From Phallusia mammillata (lineage: Eukaryota; Chordata; Ascidiacea; Phlebobranchia; Ascidiidae): a DNA stretch of 64,000 nt. Both the position numbers and the translations under genes were made by a program. The DNA lies in contig QLIY01000594.1 in the NCBI GenBank assembly GCA_003260075.1, forward strand, positions 1 through 64,000, read 5' to 3'. Shown here in pieces: positions 35,442-49,094 of this stretch (the stretch's first letter is position 1; each line of letters begins with the position of its first letter). The notes below the pieces were generated by a model, which was not told the DNA's origin, did not search any database, and saw only the letters and a program-made list of their open reading frames with translations.

Positions 35442-38400
35442 ATGGATAAAAAGAAATCCCAGTCCAGGAATGACTCCATTGATGATGGTATGTAAAGAAT
35501 AAACCTGTTTTTAACTGTTAATGATGACTAATTCAATTACATTTGATGGTGGTGTGGTGATAAAAATACATGAATAAATGCCAATCAGTTTGTTGAAAGT
35601 TAAGGTTGTATAATTTGCTTTCAAGGCATTCCTGAGGCAAAATACACTCGACTGGGTGAGAAGATTCGGCAGGCTATCCCAGGACCTATGCAATGTTCTA
35701 TGGCATGTGGGGGAAGAAATTGCAAGTGGGAAAACCCTGCAAGATGGAGTGATGCAGACCAAGCAATAAAGGGTGTATTTTCATCCTGGTAAGTTAGTTG
35801 CTTCTATAAAGCATTCTATTAATTCCACCGTACATTAAATTTCAATCTTTTTAAGGGTTTTGGATAATGTTGTTGCAATGTCCCGACCATCGACAGAGAT
35901 AATGGAGAAATATGACATCATTGGACAATTTAAAAAGTAAAAGTTTAATAAAAAGACGAAAAACACATTTAAATGTGGATCACTTATACATGTTTGCAGA
36001 CACAACATTACTTCAATCATAAATTTACAACGTCCTGGGGAACATGCAAGTTGTGGACCACCTCTTGATAAGGACAGTCTGTTTACATATCATCCCCAAG
36101 ATTTTATGGACAGTGACAGTAAGCTTTTTGAACTTTTTACGTGATAGCTATCAATCCTTATTTTAATCCTTCTGAGCAGTTTTTTTCTACAACTTTGGTT
36201 GGAAAGATTTTGGAGTAACATCACTTAATACCATCTTGGACATGGTGAAAGTGATGTCTTTTGCTCTTGAGGAAGGAAAAGTTGCAGTGCATTGCCATGC
36301 TGGCCTAGGAAGAACAGGTAAAAAAAGAGACAATAATACCTTGTTGAAAATATACTTGATCTGTTATTTTAACAATACTGTTAGGTGTGCTGATTGCTTG
36401 TTACCTTGTGTTCGCTCATCGTATGGAACCAGGCACAGCGATCCTGACAGTAAGGAAAAATCGCAGCAACTCCATTCAAACACGAGGGCAAATAGCCTGT
36501 GTTCATGAGTTTTGGCAATTTCTTCGACCCCTTAGAATTGTTTTTCCACAGGTATACATGGCTAGCACAATTGTCACTTTTTAATGTTGAAATATTGTAA
36601 ATTTAAGATGTGTATTTTGTTGCAGGTTGTACCCCACTCTAAGCGATTATCTTTAAAGCAGTTCCTCATTCGACAAAATCACCTTTTGCATGGTTTTGAG
36701 TCCAGGGAGTTACGCCACACTCCAAAACTAGTACATGTTGTATGCAACAAATTGTCGACAATGGTAAAAAGTAGCAGCAGCAGTGACTTCTCTCAATTTC
36801 AATTGGATAGTGCAGACAAACCTGTGAAAAGGTTAGAGGGGGAATGGAGGGGATTTGCTCATATCAAAGTGAGCAATAAGTTTAATATTTTGAATTTGCT
36901 TGCTAGATGCAATACCGTTGCTGAAATGAAGGAAACAATTCCAGGAGCTTTCGTCAATGAAACAGAAGATGCAGATGAAATTGAACCAGAGGTAAAATCT
37001 TCAATGAATATACTTCAGCTGGTGTTGTAAGCTGATAGAGACTAGCAGAAAAAAACTAACAAGTTGTATTACCATTTAAGGTTCTTGCTTCTTCTCCAAC
37101 TGATGTAGATGCAGTATTGTCCCCAAGAGTTTCCAGACGTGGCAGTGGAAGATCAAGAAATGTTTCTGAAAGCTCCAACAGACCCTCTTCTGCAGGCCAA
37201 ACACCTCATGGTGAAGCAGACTTTAAGTCATATGATGAATCTGATGTTTCAGAAAGTATAACTTCAGAAAATTTGGGAACCAAAACTAAGACACACTCAA
37301 TTTGTATGGTAAAAAGTCGCTCCAGTTCAGCAAAAAGTGGTGTAACACCACATAACAGCATAGTCTCCCAAGAAGATTCCCAAATAACTTTTGTCAAACC
37401 ACAGTCAAGGCAGGGCTACTGTCTTGCTGATGATGAAGTTGAATTATCCTCATCAGATGTACAAAGTAGTGTTCTAGTTGGCTCCACAATGAACTTGAAT
37501 ACCAGTAGCAATCATATGCTGGAAGATATGCAATCTCTTCACTTAGACTCTCCTTCAACTAATGACAATGAAAACAACAACACTAGTCTTCAAAGTGTAG
37601 ACATCAAAGAATCACCGCTTCCTTCACCTAAATTGTCACCTAGAGAGCCAGTGCATTCCAGTGGTGTTAAATCATTAGTTGCTAGCCACACAGCTCCTAT
37701 TGAATCTGCAATATTAGCAGAAATATCTGGTTCCAAACAAAGGAAAATAAGAAAGTCCGCTGGGATGTCAGAAACTGTGCTGCCTACAGGATCAAGAGCC
37801 AAGCATACTAAAAGTGCAAAAAGTCAGGGTGCTGTGTCTGTGGTTGATAAAGAGGATGTGGAACTACCTGAAGGTAAGTTTGAATGCTAATGTAGTTATT
37901 GTAGGCACTGTAGTGACTTATTTTCTGTACCTTTTCCTGATTTATATTCCAACATGAATGTTCCTACTAGAAATTGATTATTGGTTATTGGTGCACATGC
38001 AATCTTTTATTTCCTAGCTTAATTTATACATTTTGCTCAATTGTTTCCCAAGATTTGTAGATACAAAAACAGTATGTTGTAGTAGCTGCAATCCTTGGCA
38101 TTTGTACTGAGAGGTGTAATGTTGCGTGAATTTGTAATTTTTTGTTTAATCACCTCCAGCTTGATTTTGGTTTAAATGCATGTGGCAAACAACTTAGATA
38201 CTGACATGAGTGCGGGGATTGACAAGCTATCAGATGAAGAACTTCCTGTTAAGGAGGGCCAAGAAGCAATTAACAAACAGATCACAGAGCTTGTAGGAAC
38301 TCCGGGAGTCACAACAGATGCAAACCCTGTGAAATCAGAAGTATCAGCCAAAAAAACAATGTTACTGTACTCTGAGTTAACAGCAAATGAAGCTGCACTT

Positions 38401-41400
38401 CCTCTATTGTCTTCTTCCTCAAATGTTGGTTCATCTGATGATGAAGGTGCTGATGCAGAAAGCCAGCATGGGGGCCCAAATAGCATTGAATCTGGCACTA
38501 CCAATGAACCGCAATCTGATTTCGTTGATAAAGTTTCCGAACTTCAAGCCGAAAATCCCAAAGTAGAGTTCCTAATTGGGGATCAGGGTAGGTAGTTTAA
38601 TTTGAAAAAAAATTACATGCTGACCTGGCAATGATTCAAAAATTAAAATGATGGTGCATGACAACCAAGATATTGCATAACATTATTTCCTTTGCATGAT
38701 AGATCTATTCTTTGCATGGTGGACTGTGGTACATGATATCAAATTCGTATTTAACTATGTTTGCAAAAAAAAGAATTTAAAAGCCCAATTTAAAATAGGT
38801 GATGAAGATCTTGAGGTAATTGACATCGCTGGTAATGATGGTCCTTCATTTTCCGACAGTGAAAATGAGGTATGGTGAAACTTGATTCTTAACAAAAAGG
38901 TTTCTTTGTTTTGCTGCTATTGTTTCCTTTTTGTGTAAAAGTCAGGTCATAATTTGTGTTTGTTTAGGTCTTTTTTTTTCACTTTTTTATTGTGCTTTTG
39001 GGTGCCTGCATATTATCTGTAAATAAATTAGCAAAATAGTTAACACATAATACAACAGTTGTGCATTATGCTTTTGCAGGATGAAAGTAAATGTGCAAAG
39101 GAACTTAACAGCTCAATTGCTTCCAAAGTCAGTTGGTCGAAACAAATGAATGAAGGTAATGTTTTGCATTTAACTTAATGGGCAGATGTGGAAGTTCTGT
39201 TAATATGACAGGTGTTGGACACAATCAACCCCAAACTGAAGGAAATCAAACATCTGATGAGGCAGAGGGCGAAAGGTTGTCAGCTAAAGTTGCCAACAAA
39301 GGAAGAAGCACACCATTGATGTATAGGTATGAAAATATAAACACCAACATGACAGAAGTGACAACTGACAAGTAAAAACAAAATCCTAATATGGATTGCA
39401 ATTTGCCTTACAATGTGTCCTGGGCTCTGCTTACTTGAAATGCAAAGCATCCTTTGTGGGTAAACTTTTCAGTTTTCACCTTAAATGCATTGACATTAAA
39501 AATCAACCTTAGAGGGGAGAGAAACATGGAGATGATGGAAGAGCGTGGAAAACGTCTGTCCGACGCTAGCGACCAACAAAACCTAACCAGTAAGACAGAC
39601 AGCAGCTCTGATGGCCGAACCTCTCCTAGCTCATCGCAATCCACGGGCGACCCAGAGGAGTGTGCAGACACAATGCCTCATCGAGACGCAGATGTTGATC
39701 ATTCAGCCAACCTGCTTACGGTGTCAGATAAACCAATTTTCTCACCCCGAACATCAAAGAGTATGAACGATCTGGCCGGAGCTTTAGCAACGGAGGACCC
39801 TTCTAGCTTAAGTCGTCGCAGTAGTTATGGGGATGTACCGCGAGCAACCTCACCAGAAAAGCAGGTGTTCGATCCGGTTAGCATCGCTAAAGCGTTTTCC
39901 TACAAACTGACTGATGACGAATACATGTGGGAAAAGGTAGAAACTGTTTTAATGTTTAAAGTTTTCATGAGACTCTAGTTTATGAAATTCGTGAAAAATT
40001 TATGAAAAGTTTTCACAAGACTCTGTACATGAAATTTGTAAAAAAAATGTGTCAAAAGTTTTCACAAGATTCTATTTTCATAAAATGGAAAATGTAAGTA
40101 AACCAATTAAATTCCACGCTAAAAATGGCAAAGAAAGAGAGTAATTGCGTTGATACTCAAAATAGCTACCTTTCGCAGATCTACACACATCAAGTGGCAA
40201 TCAACAATCACATCAATGCTTGGCAAGAGCTAGCCGACCTCAACGACCCGTATGTCCTCTCGTCGCTGATGTGGTCTTGGCTCGAACATCTCGAGGAACC
40301 GATTCTGGCTGATAGTGACGTTCGTCAAATTCTCGACATTTTCAACAGGGAAAATTCACCAGACAAAGCAGCGACTGAGCGCTTCCTCAGGGCTCTGGAA
40401 AGCATCGAACGGGTAAAGGCGTGGAATTATGTTCGATCGATATTATGTGTGGGGCGATGGTTTGGGCGGTAAACAGGCTTTATCTGCTTAAATCGCCTTG
40501 ATTAATGGCCTTGCGCAAGCAGTAATCACGATCTTGAGCAGACAACCCGAATTTACATTTGTTTGCTTTCTTACGGGAAGACGCGCGTGTTAGAAATAGT
40601 TAGACCTGTTCTTGCTTTAGGAAATGGAGGTATGTTAATTATACTTCAATGTTCACTTGTTTCATAATAAGCACATGCAATGATTACGTTTGCAACATCC
40701 ATTAGCGAAACTTTGTAACCCGTTAGAAATATAGGATTTAATCTCCACATACTATTACAAGTCTAGTTTTCTGGACGGTACATTTGATTGTATAGATTTG
40801 TGTCATTTGGAAAGTTGTTAATAATATCTGTTACACGTTTGCAGGGTCCGTGCTGCACATTTCGCTGTATCCTTGATTGTATGTGTTCTTTTCCACCAAT
40901 GACCGGCAATGGCCTTGTGTCAGTTGCTCAGCGAACTGTGACCGCGCTTACTCATAGACCACAACCAGACAATGGAGACAGTGACGAAACTTCAAAAAAA
41001 CTGGTAATTTCCGTTCTGTTGCCATACACTCCAACGACTATAATACTGAGTCACGTGAGCATAGACAAAGGTTTGCTTGATGACGTGACCGTTTATAAAC
41101 CGCGGAATGGTCGTTTTGGTTCACTGCTGTGAAATGTGTGCACAACCGTACATGGCAACGCAAATACAAGAGTTACGAGGCAGCGTGCCTTGCTGCTAAA
41201 CGCCGACCACACCTTATGGTATGCTATAACAGTTCTGTACAAAACTTTGGCCTACTTACAAGCCTATTTTAATACAAAGGCTTGTTAAATTGACTCGAGT
41301 CGCTGCAGTTAGTGGGATTTTTGCGCAACCCTGAAAGTTTGATTTTTCACAGGTAGAAGCATTGGTGACGTATGTGCAGGCTAAATGCGAAGTGCCAGGC

Positions 41401-43401
41401 AACTACGACGACGGACTGCAAATCACAATCCAAGTTCCGGCTGTCCAGAAAGAAAACAAGACAGAAAACGTCGAAGGAGAATCGCAATCTCAATTGAAAG
41501 GTAAGAACAACAAACAAAAATTGATTTCTAACTAACAACAAGTCACCATTGACAAAAGCCTGGATGTGGGGAGCCAGAATTTGCCTACAAAGAGTGCCTA
41601 CAACTTCCTTTGGCTTTTGGGCCACAAGCGAAAGCAACAAAGGCGGAACGGACCGGGCATTGTTCACGTGACTGTTTGGTTCACAGACGTATTATAGACC
41701 ACCGACAATAGGTTCATTGAACATCGGCCCTGGACAAAGAAAGGTGGCGTGTTTTCGCAAGATCCCGTGACTTTCTCCAGAAGCTCTGGGTGCGAAAGTA
41801 CCTGGCAGGTTGCTGGGCCTTCGAGGCAAAATTTACTGAATCGTAGAGCTTAAATATGACTTCCTACGATTTTCTGGCTAAAGTATGCCACTGTGTATGG
41901 AAATGATAGACAAAGGTATTTTGATGTTTTATACACCAAAAAGCTACCTAACATATCCAAACTACCTAACATAACAAATTCTGCTCACCTGTATCTGAAT
42001 GTCTTTTGGGGTAACAGTATCAGTTTAATCGTAGGCCGTTTCGTACATTTTACCAGCAGTGTCCTTCTTTAATCCTTGAAGTAATAATAAACGTCCTTGT
42101 TTACTTACGGGGGCTTATTGCTACAATGTGAAGCACTCCAAATTCAATATTTCGTTGCCAATAAAGCTCACATGTTGCCGTTCCCAGCGAAACGTACAAA
42201 CAAAGTCCAACACCAAGTTGCTACAGTTGTCCTTGAACGGTATAGGCTTCAGTTTTATATTAATGTGGTTTGGCAATTTTCACAGCCAAGTGCATTTTCC
42301 TGCGACGTACAACGAAAACAAATATAAGAAGGACAATAGGCACTTGACAAAACGCTCCAGGTTTCAATTTAACTTTGTAGGTGACAAAATAGTGTTAACT
42401 TCTGGTTATTGCGTTTTTGGGGCATTTTTCAGCCTTAAAAGCTTTGCAGTTTGTTGAGCAAAGCAAAAATGGTATGAAAGTGTAATGAAGCAAAATTGTG
42501 TTTTGACTTGTTGCTGATTTTTAGCACAGCTTTGTAGTTTTAGGGGAAAAATCAATACACCATAAGATTTTTAGCAAGTAAACAGCACTACTTATCTTTT
42601 GAATGGGAATCTCCCCAAACACATTGACACTCAAGCGTAAAACCACGCATTTTAGAGAAATCGCACAAAACCTTCGTGACAACTTCACGTGTTGCTGCTG
42701 TAATACAAATGGAATTCCCCCAGCCTTAATCTTTCCATAGGTACCAAAACTAGGGGCTTTCTTAAAATAAAAATAGCTCTAAATGGGTTAAACCCTGCGA
42801 AAAGGTTACTGGTTATAGTTCGCGGTTGCTCTGGGGAACTATAACTAGTGAGGAAATGTGCCTGGAATATAACATTATGTTGACATGCTTTATTAATATG
42901 TCTCAACGGGTGGGTTGACTTGTGTGATCGGTAAGCCCGCCACCATGCAAATCATATGGAGACTTACGTGTGTGTATTGTCGTCAGTAATTTAGGTGAGT
43001 CAATAAAAATTCAAGGACCCACACTCATTTTATCGCGCATTGTCAACAAAACAACACGAACGTTCAACGTGAGGACTTTCATCAATAGCAAACAGCTGAA
43101 TAACAATAAAAAACACATGCTGTTCGACATATTTACTGAACACGAAAGTTCGGACAGGGTCTATTTCGCTCAGTATACATGTCACACTATGCAGATGCCT
43201 AATAGGTGAATCAAGTTAGTATTTTATTTCCTTTTTTCAGAAAGTAAAGATTTTACAAGCAAATCTGAATCAGAAAATCCCAAATCGTCAAACGATCGTC
43301 GACCAGCGGGCAGATCGGCTGGTAGTATTCATTCTACTTCTTCCTCTGGAAGTAGCAGTGGAAACGTTCCGCTCATCCAGCCAAGTATCGTTGTGTCGTA
43401 G
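35442..43401 (+). CDS. PTPDC1: Protein tyrosine phosphatase domain-containing protein 1, 17 exons, about 1216 aa
   Basis: PTPDC1 is a dual-specificity-type cysteine phosphatase linked to cilia and centrosomes in vertebrates. Exons: 35442-35487, 35626-35788, 35856-35936, 36000-36118, 36180-36317, 36385-36551, 36626-36991, 37081-37873, 38198-38587, 38799-38869, 39080-39155, 39212-39326, 39513-39936, 40179-40412, 40845-41003, 41353-41500, 43241-43401; phases agree. The N-terminal catalytic part contains AIPGPMQCS, INLQRPGEHASCG, FYNFGWKDFGV and the active-site loop HCHAGLGRTG (around residues 172-182), with Cys and Arg intact. The downstream conserved block has LIRQNHLLHGFE. A long Ser/Glu-rich region of about 500 residues follows, then a conserved C-terminal segment (LSSLMWSWLEHLEEPI). 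It is longer than vertebrate PTPDC1 (about 750 aa) because of the disordered middle. Intron 16 (41501-43240) holds nothing I recognise. Confidence 0.92.
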
Positions 43402-45029
43402 GCACTTCTCGCATGGTGCGAAATTTGCTTGCTCCTTGGCGCAGCTGTGTGGCAGAAATTTTCTAACAATCCTGATAAAGTTCATTGTCATTTAGAAGTG
43501 TTGTGTCTGTGCCCACACAGGACCAGCGCTTTTTTACACTTTTTGGTACGAGAACTTAAAAACCCAACGTTTTGCATCCAATGTACCTCGAATTCGTTTA
43601 TGTTTATCCCCGCACGCTTCAAGGACCGTTTTTTACCGAAGTCTTCACGACATACCACTTTCTTCCACGGGCACTGTTCCTCCCTTCTGTGCACTTAATG
43701 TTTTTCGTCGTTTGTATGTGTAGCAAACCTTGTGTGATGTTTGCAGCAAATTCGTTCGTTTTGGTAAAGCTTGGTGCTTTGTTCCAGCTAAACACTTCTT
43801 CCAAACTTTTTTTACCGAGCGTGCTGCCCCCCCCCCGGCACTGTTCCTCCCTTCTGTGCACTTAATGTTTTTCGTCGTTTGTATATGTAGCAAACCTTGT
43901 GTGATGTTTGCAGCAAATTCGTTCGTTTTGGTTAAAGCTTGGTGCTCAGCTAAACACTTCTTCCAAACTTTTTTTACCGAGCGTGCTTTTTTTTTATAAA
44001 CCGCTTCCGTTTTTTAAAGTCAAAACCTCTTCAAAACACCCGTTTGAAATTACTGCGTGTTCTTGCATTTTTAAAGCAATCACGACCTTGTGTGTGCTAC
44101 TGAATTTGTATCGCAAAAGGCCACTCCCCCCCCCCTGTTCTTGCATTTTTAAAGCAATCACGACCTTGTGTGTGCTACTGAATATGTATCGCAAAAGACC
44201 CCCATCAAAAACGACAACGTTACCTTACAAACCGCATATTACAATCCCCAGTAGTAACACGTTTATCGCAAACTGGTGTGCTCTACCCCAAGTCCACACA
44301 CTGCACAAAACCTTTACGTAAATTTTAGTCCGTATTGTGGAAGGTGGAGCCAGTCATGTCTACCCATACCTTAAGCTTATCCAAATCCTCTTCACCACCA
44401 TGCTTGTCTCACCACTATCCGATTCTGTTGTCAGCCTATGCAATCCCACCGACCTGGCGTTTCGCTCGATTATTTATTTCGTATGACAGACCATACTTTA
44501 TGCGATTTGTCTTTGCACGTTCTCTATATATCACTTTAAATATAGCCCTGTTCTAGACCGTGAAAGCAACGTGTATATTTTTATTTAAAAAGTGCGAAAA
44601 ACAACGCATCGTTACTCAAGTAAGGGGCAGTTGCTTTTTTTAAATAGCCAATCCGTTGGTACATTCCCAGTACGACAAAGCATTATTTTCAGTAGCTAAC
44701 TTTTAGGAAAAGATCAGTTCAATCATATTGTTTGCAATTAAATCGACGAATTTGCTTCTACAAAACCTGTGCTGCCGCTTAGACGATGAATTTGTTTTTT
44801 TTTATCGGTATCCAACTTTTATCAAATCCCCATATAAACTGAATGCAGCCTTTGTGCCCCCCCCCCAATTTGCTTCTACAAAACCTGTGCTGCCGCTTAG
44901 ACGATGAATTTGTTGTTTTTTATCGGTATCAAATCCCCATATAAACTGAATGCAAGCCTATATATGTATTTTTAAAATGATGTAAAAGTAATACATGTAA
45001 CATTTGATTTTGGCGTTTTAAACAACAAA
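43402..45029. other. Spacer with three ten-C seams and local duplications
   Basis: This is the convergent 3' flank of PTPDC1 and of the LU-sushi-vWA gene. It has three seam duplications: 43670-43826 repeated at 43837-43987 around ten C (43827-43836); 44058-44125 repeated at 44136-44202 around ten C (44126-44135); and 44749-44856 repeated at 44867-44957 around ten C (44857-44866). I see no coding exon. Confidence 0.65.
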
Positions 45030-47794
45030 CTACAGATTACTGTCTGGTTGACACGGATCATCACAGAGTTCGCGAACGAGATCTTGTATATACGTCGCGT
45101 CAGATGGATTTTGTTGAATATAAAGTTGCTTCTGATCACCGACCATGGCACTTGCTTGGTTGTAATACTCGGGATTGGATGAATTGGCTGTGGCTATAAC
45201 AAAAATCTACAAAAAACGAAAGTATGACTGACCGTGGTAAAAGTATTAACAGTGTATTTTTTATATTTGGCCTTGTACCGCAAAAGTAGGAAGGATTGTT
45301 TATTTTCTGAGCAGGTAAACTTTCAATTTTCGATGGAATAATTCCAATATTTTTTAGCTGTTGGTAGCATTCCACAGGCCGTACCTTGCATCAGCTTATC
45401 TCAACAAAACAATGGATTTCCTGGGGAAGATAGTGTTGTGGAACCCGTTCGACTATGTATTTTGAACGGTGTACAAAGTTATGCTGTATAACCAGAAGAA
45501 CAATTAGGCATACATGACGTTTAAACCATAGCTTTACCTTGTGGCCAGCTTTTCTTAGTCGATCGGCTGGAGCGCTTACATCATCCGACGAAGCGTTGTC
45601 AGCCTGAAGCACAATTACATTTCTCACGCTATTCCTGTCTCCGTTTGCCGTGGTGAAGTAATCCTCAAGGAGATACTTGAGCACATTTCCCGTCCGCACA
45701 TTGGAACTGTTATCTAAGAGAGGGTGAAAAACAAACGGTTTTCGTGTGATAGCGGATAAAAAGGGCCTTTTTAAGCTTTAGTGGCGTTTCCAGTAGTATA
45801 AATACACGTTGTGGAATCTGTATAACCTACCTTGCGTGAATTCTAGGCCATTGACTTTCTGGAGGAAAACAGTCTTGTCGTCCGGAAAATCGGAAAACCT
45901 AATTACTGTGGATTGATGAACATTCTCACCGTAAGATATAATTCCCGGCAAAGCACTTTCACTTCCCACGTTGAATTCCCTTGGAACGTGTGGGTGGTTT
46001 GTTACACAACAAAATTTTAGCCGCGCTAATGCGTGCACTTACTTACCCCATTATCGTGACAACCCTGCGTTTGAATTCGTCCCACGCTTCCGAGGTGCTA
46101 GCCTGGCGCACAAATACGATATCATTTGGAAGGTACGGGGGGCACGCTCCTTGAAAATAACAAAATGTTTAATATATTGAGATAAGTTTTTCGAATGGAC
46201 GTGTTCAAAAATGTAGGACCCGTAAACTTTTGTGAAGAATAACAACTAAATTTGGAATGTTTTACCAAAACGCATGTAACGTTGACTTTGGCAGGATCTA
46301 TTGAAAAAAATTGACAGAGTCGCCTCGAGCTATCAGAGGTAAGACCAAAATAACCTTGCTTTCCCTTGCGACTATACAAAAGTAAAAATAGGCTATAGAA
46401 AATGGTTCCATAAAATCGTTTTGAAAAGAATTGTTTTCATATTCTTTGCTTTTGACAATAGAAAGGTTCTTCTGTCTTTGAGAAGGTAAAGTATAGGGTT
46501 TCCAATAAAATACTCGCGGAATTTTGTGATCCGCATTCCCGAAGCAAGTTATTCGCAACTTTAAAAGGTTAATCTCATCCTACTTGCGCAGCATGGTTTT
46601 GGCCTATCCCATTCTCCCGTGGCTCTGCACGTCGTCTCCGAACTGCGCACTGGTCGAATAAAAAATCCTGGATTGCGACATTCAAACTTGCAAACCGAAC
46701 GAGGGCGGTTGTTTGCTGAGCAAGTCACAGCACCGTTTTCAATTGCATTGCGTTCTTGACATGGAACTGTAAGAAATGATTGCAATGAAAGTACGCTATA
46801 TTAGAGAAAGTCATTTACTCACATATCATTCCTGTACATGCATGAGGCTGCAAATTGCAAAGCTCGGTTTGGCAGCAGCAAGTACACACAGCGTTACTTT
46901 GATCTGTATTACACTCGACAAATCCAAACTCCGACACGGCAAACTGTAAATTGCAATCAATTGCAGGTTTAAACCTAACTAAGGGCAGCTGGCATATTCC
47001 CATTTTTAAGTAGATTTAACCGGACAAATGTTTCGACCAAAACTGTTTGATTGCGTGAAATTAACGCCTGAAGTTTCCAAGTTAAACGACATAAATTGAC
47101 ATTATTTTTGTTTAGCTTCTTTTTACAAAGGCGTTTTATGTATCTTATGCAACTTAACATGCAATACCAACTTACATTTTTTTAAATTTACTTACTTGTC
47201 GTTTCGCATTTTCCACACACGCCTGCTTTTGTTTACACCGCTTAATGATTACCAATCGTTTGCCAACGCGACGCACAACGGTTTCACATGAATCCTAAAA
47301 CCGAAATAAAACACATACTTTAAATGCAAAATCTCGTAACGAAACGTTTTGGTAAATAACGACAAACGCATAAAGTCACAGTAGACAACCAGCCTACATA
47401 TGATTGGTTAAGTTAGATAAACCAGCCTGACCTGGTTATTGTGGCACGTCCTAATTCTCCCTTGAAATGCACACATAAACATGCTTCTGGCGTTGTCGCA
47501 GGTAAAACATCGCAAACCTGTGGATAGGCATATACTGTTTAAAAAACACATGTTTATTTTGATTTACCTGTGCTTACCTGCTGCTACACTGGTAAATAAG
47601 ATTATGCCTAAAAAAAAAGCCTTCATTTTAGACGATGTTGTTCTCTGTCGTATTACTTGACTCGACTACTATCGAACCAAACTAGCTCTCCATCATATAA
47701 TTACGAGTTACAACTGATAGTAGAAGAAATTCAAGTTTATCAGCTTACCCAGAGGCGAGATTGCCACTAGCATGACACAAATTGTCACGTGCAT
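45030..47794 (-). CDS. Secreted LU (Ly6/uPAR)-sushi-vWA protein, 10 exons, 389 aa
   Basis: Exons: 47749-47794, 47578-47607, 47432-47517, 47196-47294, 46823-46943, 46584-46766, 46047-46149, 45831-45979, 45538-45713, 45030-45206, with matching phases. The first two exons encode a signal peptide (MHVTICVMLVAISPLG, then IILFTSVAA). Residues about 27-125 form a Ly6/uPAR-type domain: LRCFTCDN at its start, paired cysteines, and the closing CCCQTELCN. Next is one sushi/CCP repeat (PCQERNAIENGAVTC to WDRPKPCC), then a von Willebrand factor A domain (DIVFVRQASTS, ISYGENVHQS, RTGNVLKYLL, SSDDVSAPADRLRKAGHK). The MIDAS DxSxS motif reads QASTS, so its aspartate is lost and metal binding is doubtful. No transmembrane segment or GPI signal is visible at the C-terminus. 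Secretion and adhesion or recognition are inferred. I know no named protein with this order. Confidence 0.85.
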
Positions 47795-49094
47795 ATCACA
47801 AGTGGATGCGATTACTTTTTGGCATAATGTCAAACTGAACAAACTTATAGGTGCTTGGTAGGATTTCGTTTTTTCAACGAAAAAAAATGACCTTGACACA
47901 AAACATAGTCTTCCCACAGTTAGGCCTAAGCATGGAAGGTTAGCAATTGTTGGCAGAAATGTCAGTTCACGATTGCTTTTTTGTACTCTGATTTAAAACC
48001 ATGAAATGCAACTACAAAGTACCAAGTACGAAACATAATGACCTTTAAAACTGGTTGCATAAGTGGCGTGTAGATTAAAATACCGCAACTGGCTGTTTGC
48101 CATGACAAAATCACGAACAGAAATTCGAGCTTACTTGCGCCACCTACCACTCTGGAAATCCCCTGTTTTACTGGAATGCAATGTGCAGCGTGCGCCTTTT
48201 AGTTTTAATTTTCGGATTTAAAAAAAATGCACAGCGGTTACATGCGGCGTCTATCAACATTTGTCACAGTTTGGTATTGATGATCTGCGGAGGAAGTGTC
48301 AAGCACGGTATTGTTATTAATAGCCGCGGTACAACAGCTGTAGGAAAACACAACAAACGATAAGCCGGTTCGGAAAAAAGATGCTTATGGATTGTAAAAA
48401 GTGTCATATGTTCAGCCCCCCCCCCTCAAACTGAACAAACTTATAGGTGCTTGGTAGGATTTCGTTTTTTCAAGAAAAAAAATGACCTTGACACAAAACA
48501 TATAGTCTTCCCACAGTTTGGCCTAAGCATGGAAGGTTAGCAATTGTTGGCAGAAATGTTAGTTCACGATTGCTTTTTTTGTACTCTGATTTAAAACCAT
48601 GAAATGCAACTACAAAGTACCAAGTACGAAACATAATGACCTTTAAAACTGGTTGCATAAGTGGCGTGTAGATTAAAATACCGCAACTGGCTGTTTGCCA
48701 TGACAAAATCACGAACAGAAATTCGAGCTTACTTGCGCCACCTACCACTCTGGAAATCCCCTGTTTTACTGGAATGCAATGTGCAGCGTGCGCCTTTTAG
48801 TTTTAATTTTCGGATTTAAAAAAAATGCACAGCGGTTACATGCGGCGTCTATCAACATTTGTCACAGTTTGGTATTGATGATCTGCGGAGGAAGTGTCAA
48901 GCACGGTATTGTTATTAATAGCCGCGGTACAACAGCTGTAGGAAAACACAACAAACGATAAGCCGGTTCGGAAAAAAGATGCTTATGGATTGTAAAAAGT
49001 GCCATATGTTCAGTGTTTTTTATATTTTGATGTAGTTTCGAAAATGTTTTAAACACAACCGATCATATTTTACTACACAGACTAATCGTGGTGA
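47795..49094. promoter_or_regulatory. Divergent region between LU-sushi-vWA gene and RPIA, with a 590-bp seam duplication
   Basis: The two genes start on either side. Sequence 47830-48415 is repeated at 48426-49013 with few differences, around ten C (48416-48425). Each copy holds the same minus-strand frame of 58 or more codons starting MVGGASKLEF, but I see no domain or splice support. Removing the seam copy would leave about 700 bases between the genes, a plausible shared promoter. Confidence 0.55.

Noticed and set aside
47962..48748. Two copies of a 58-plus-codon minus-strand frame with hydrophobic content
   Set aside because: The second copy is a seam duplicate of the first, and there is no domain, splice chain or start context to support a gene.
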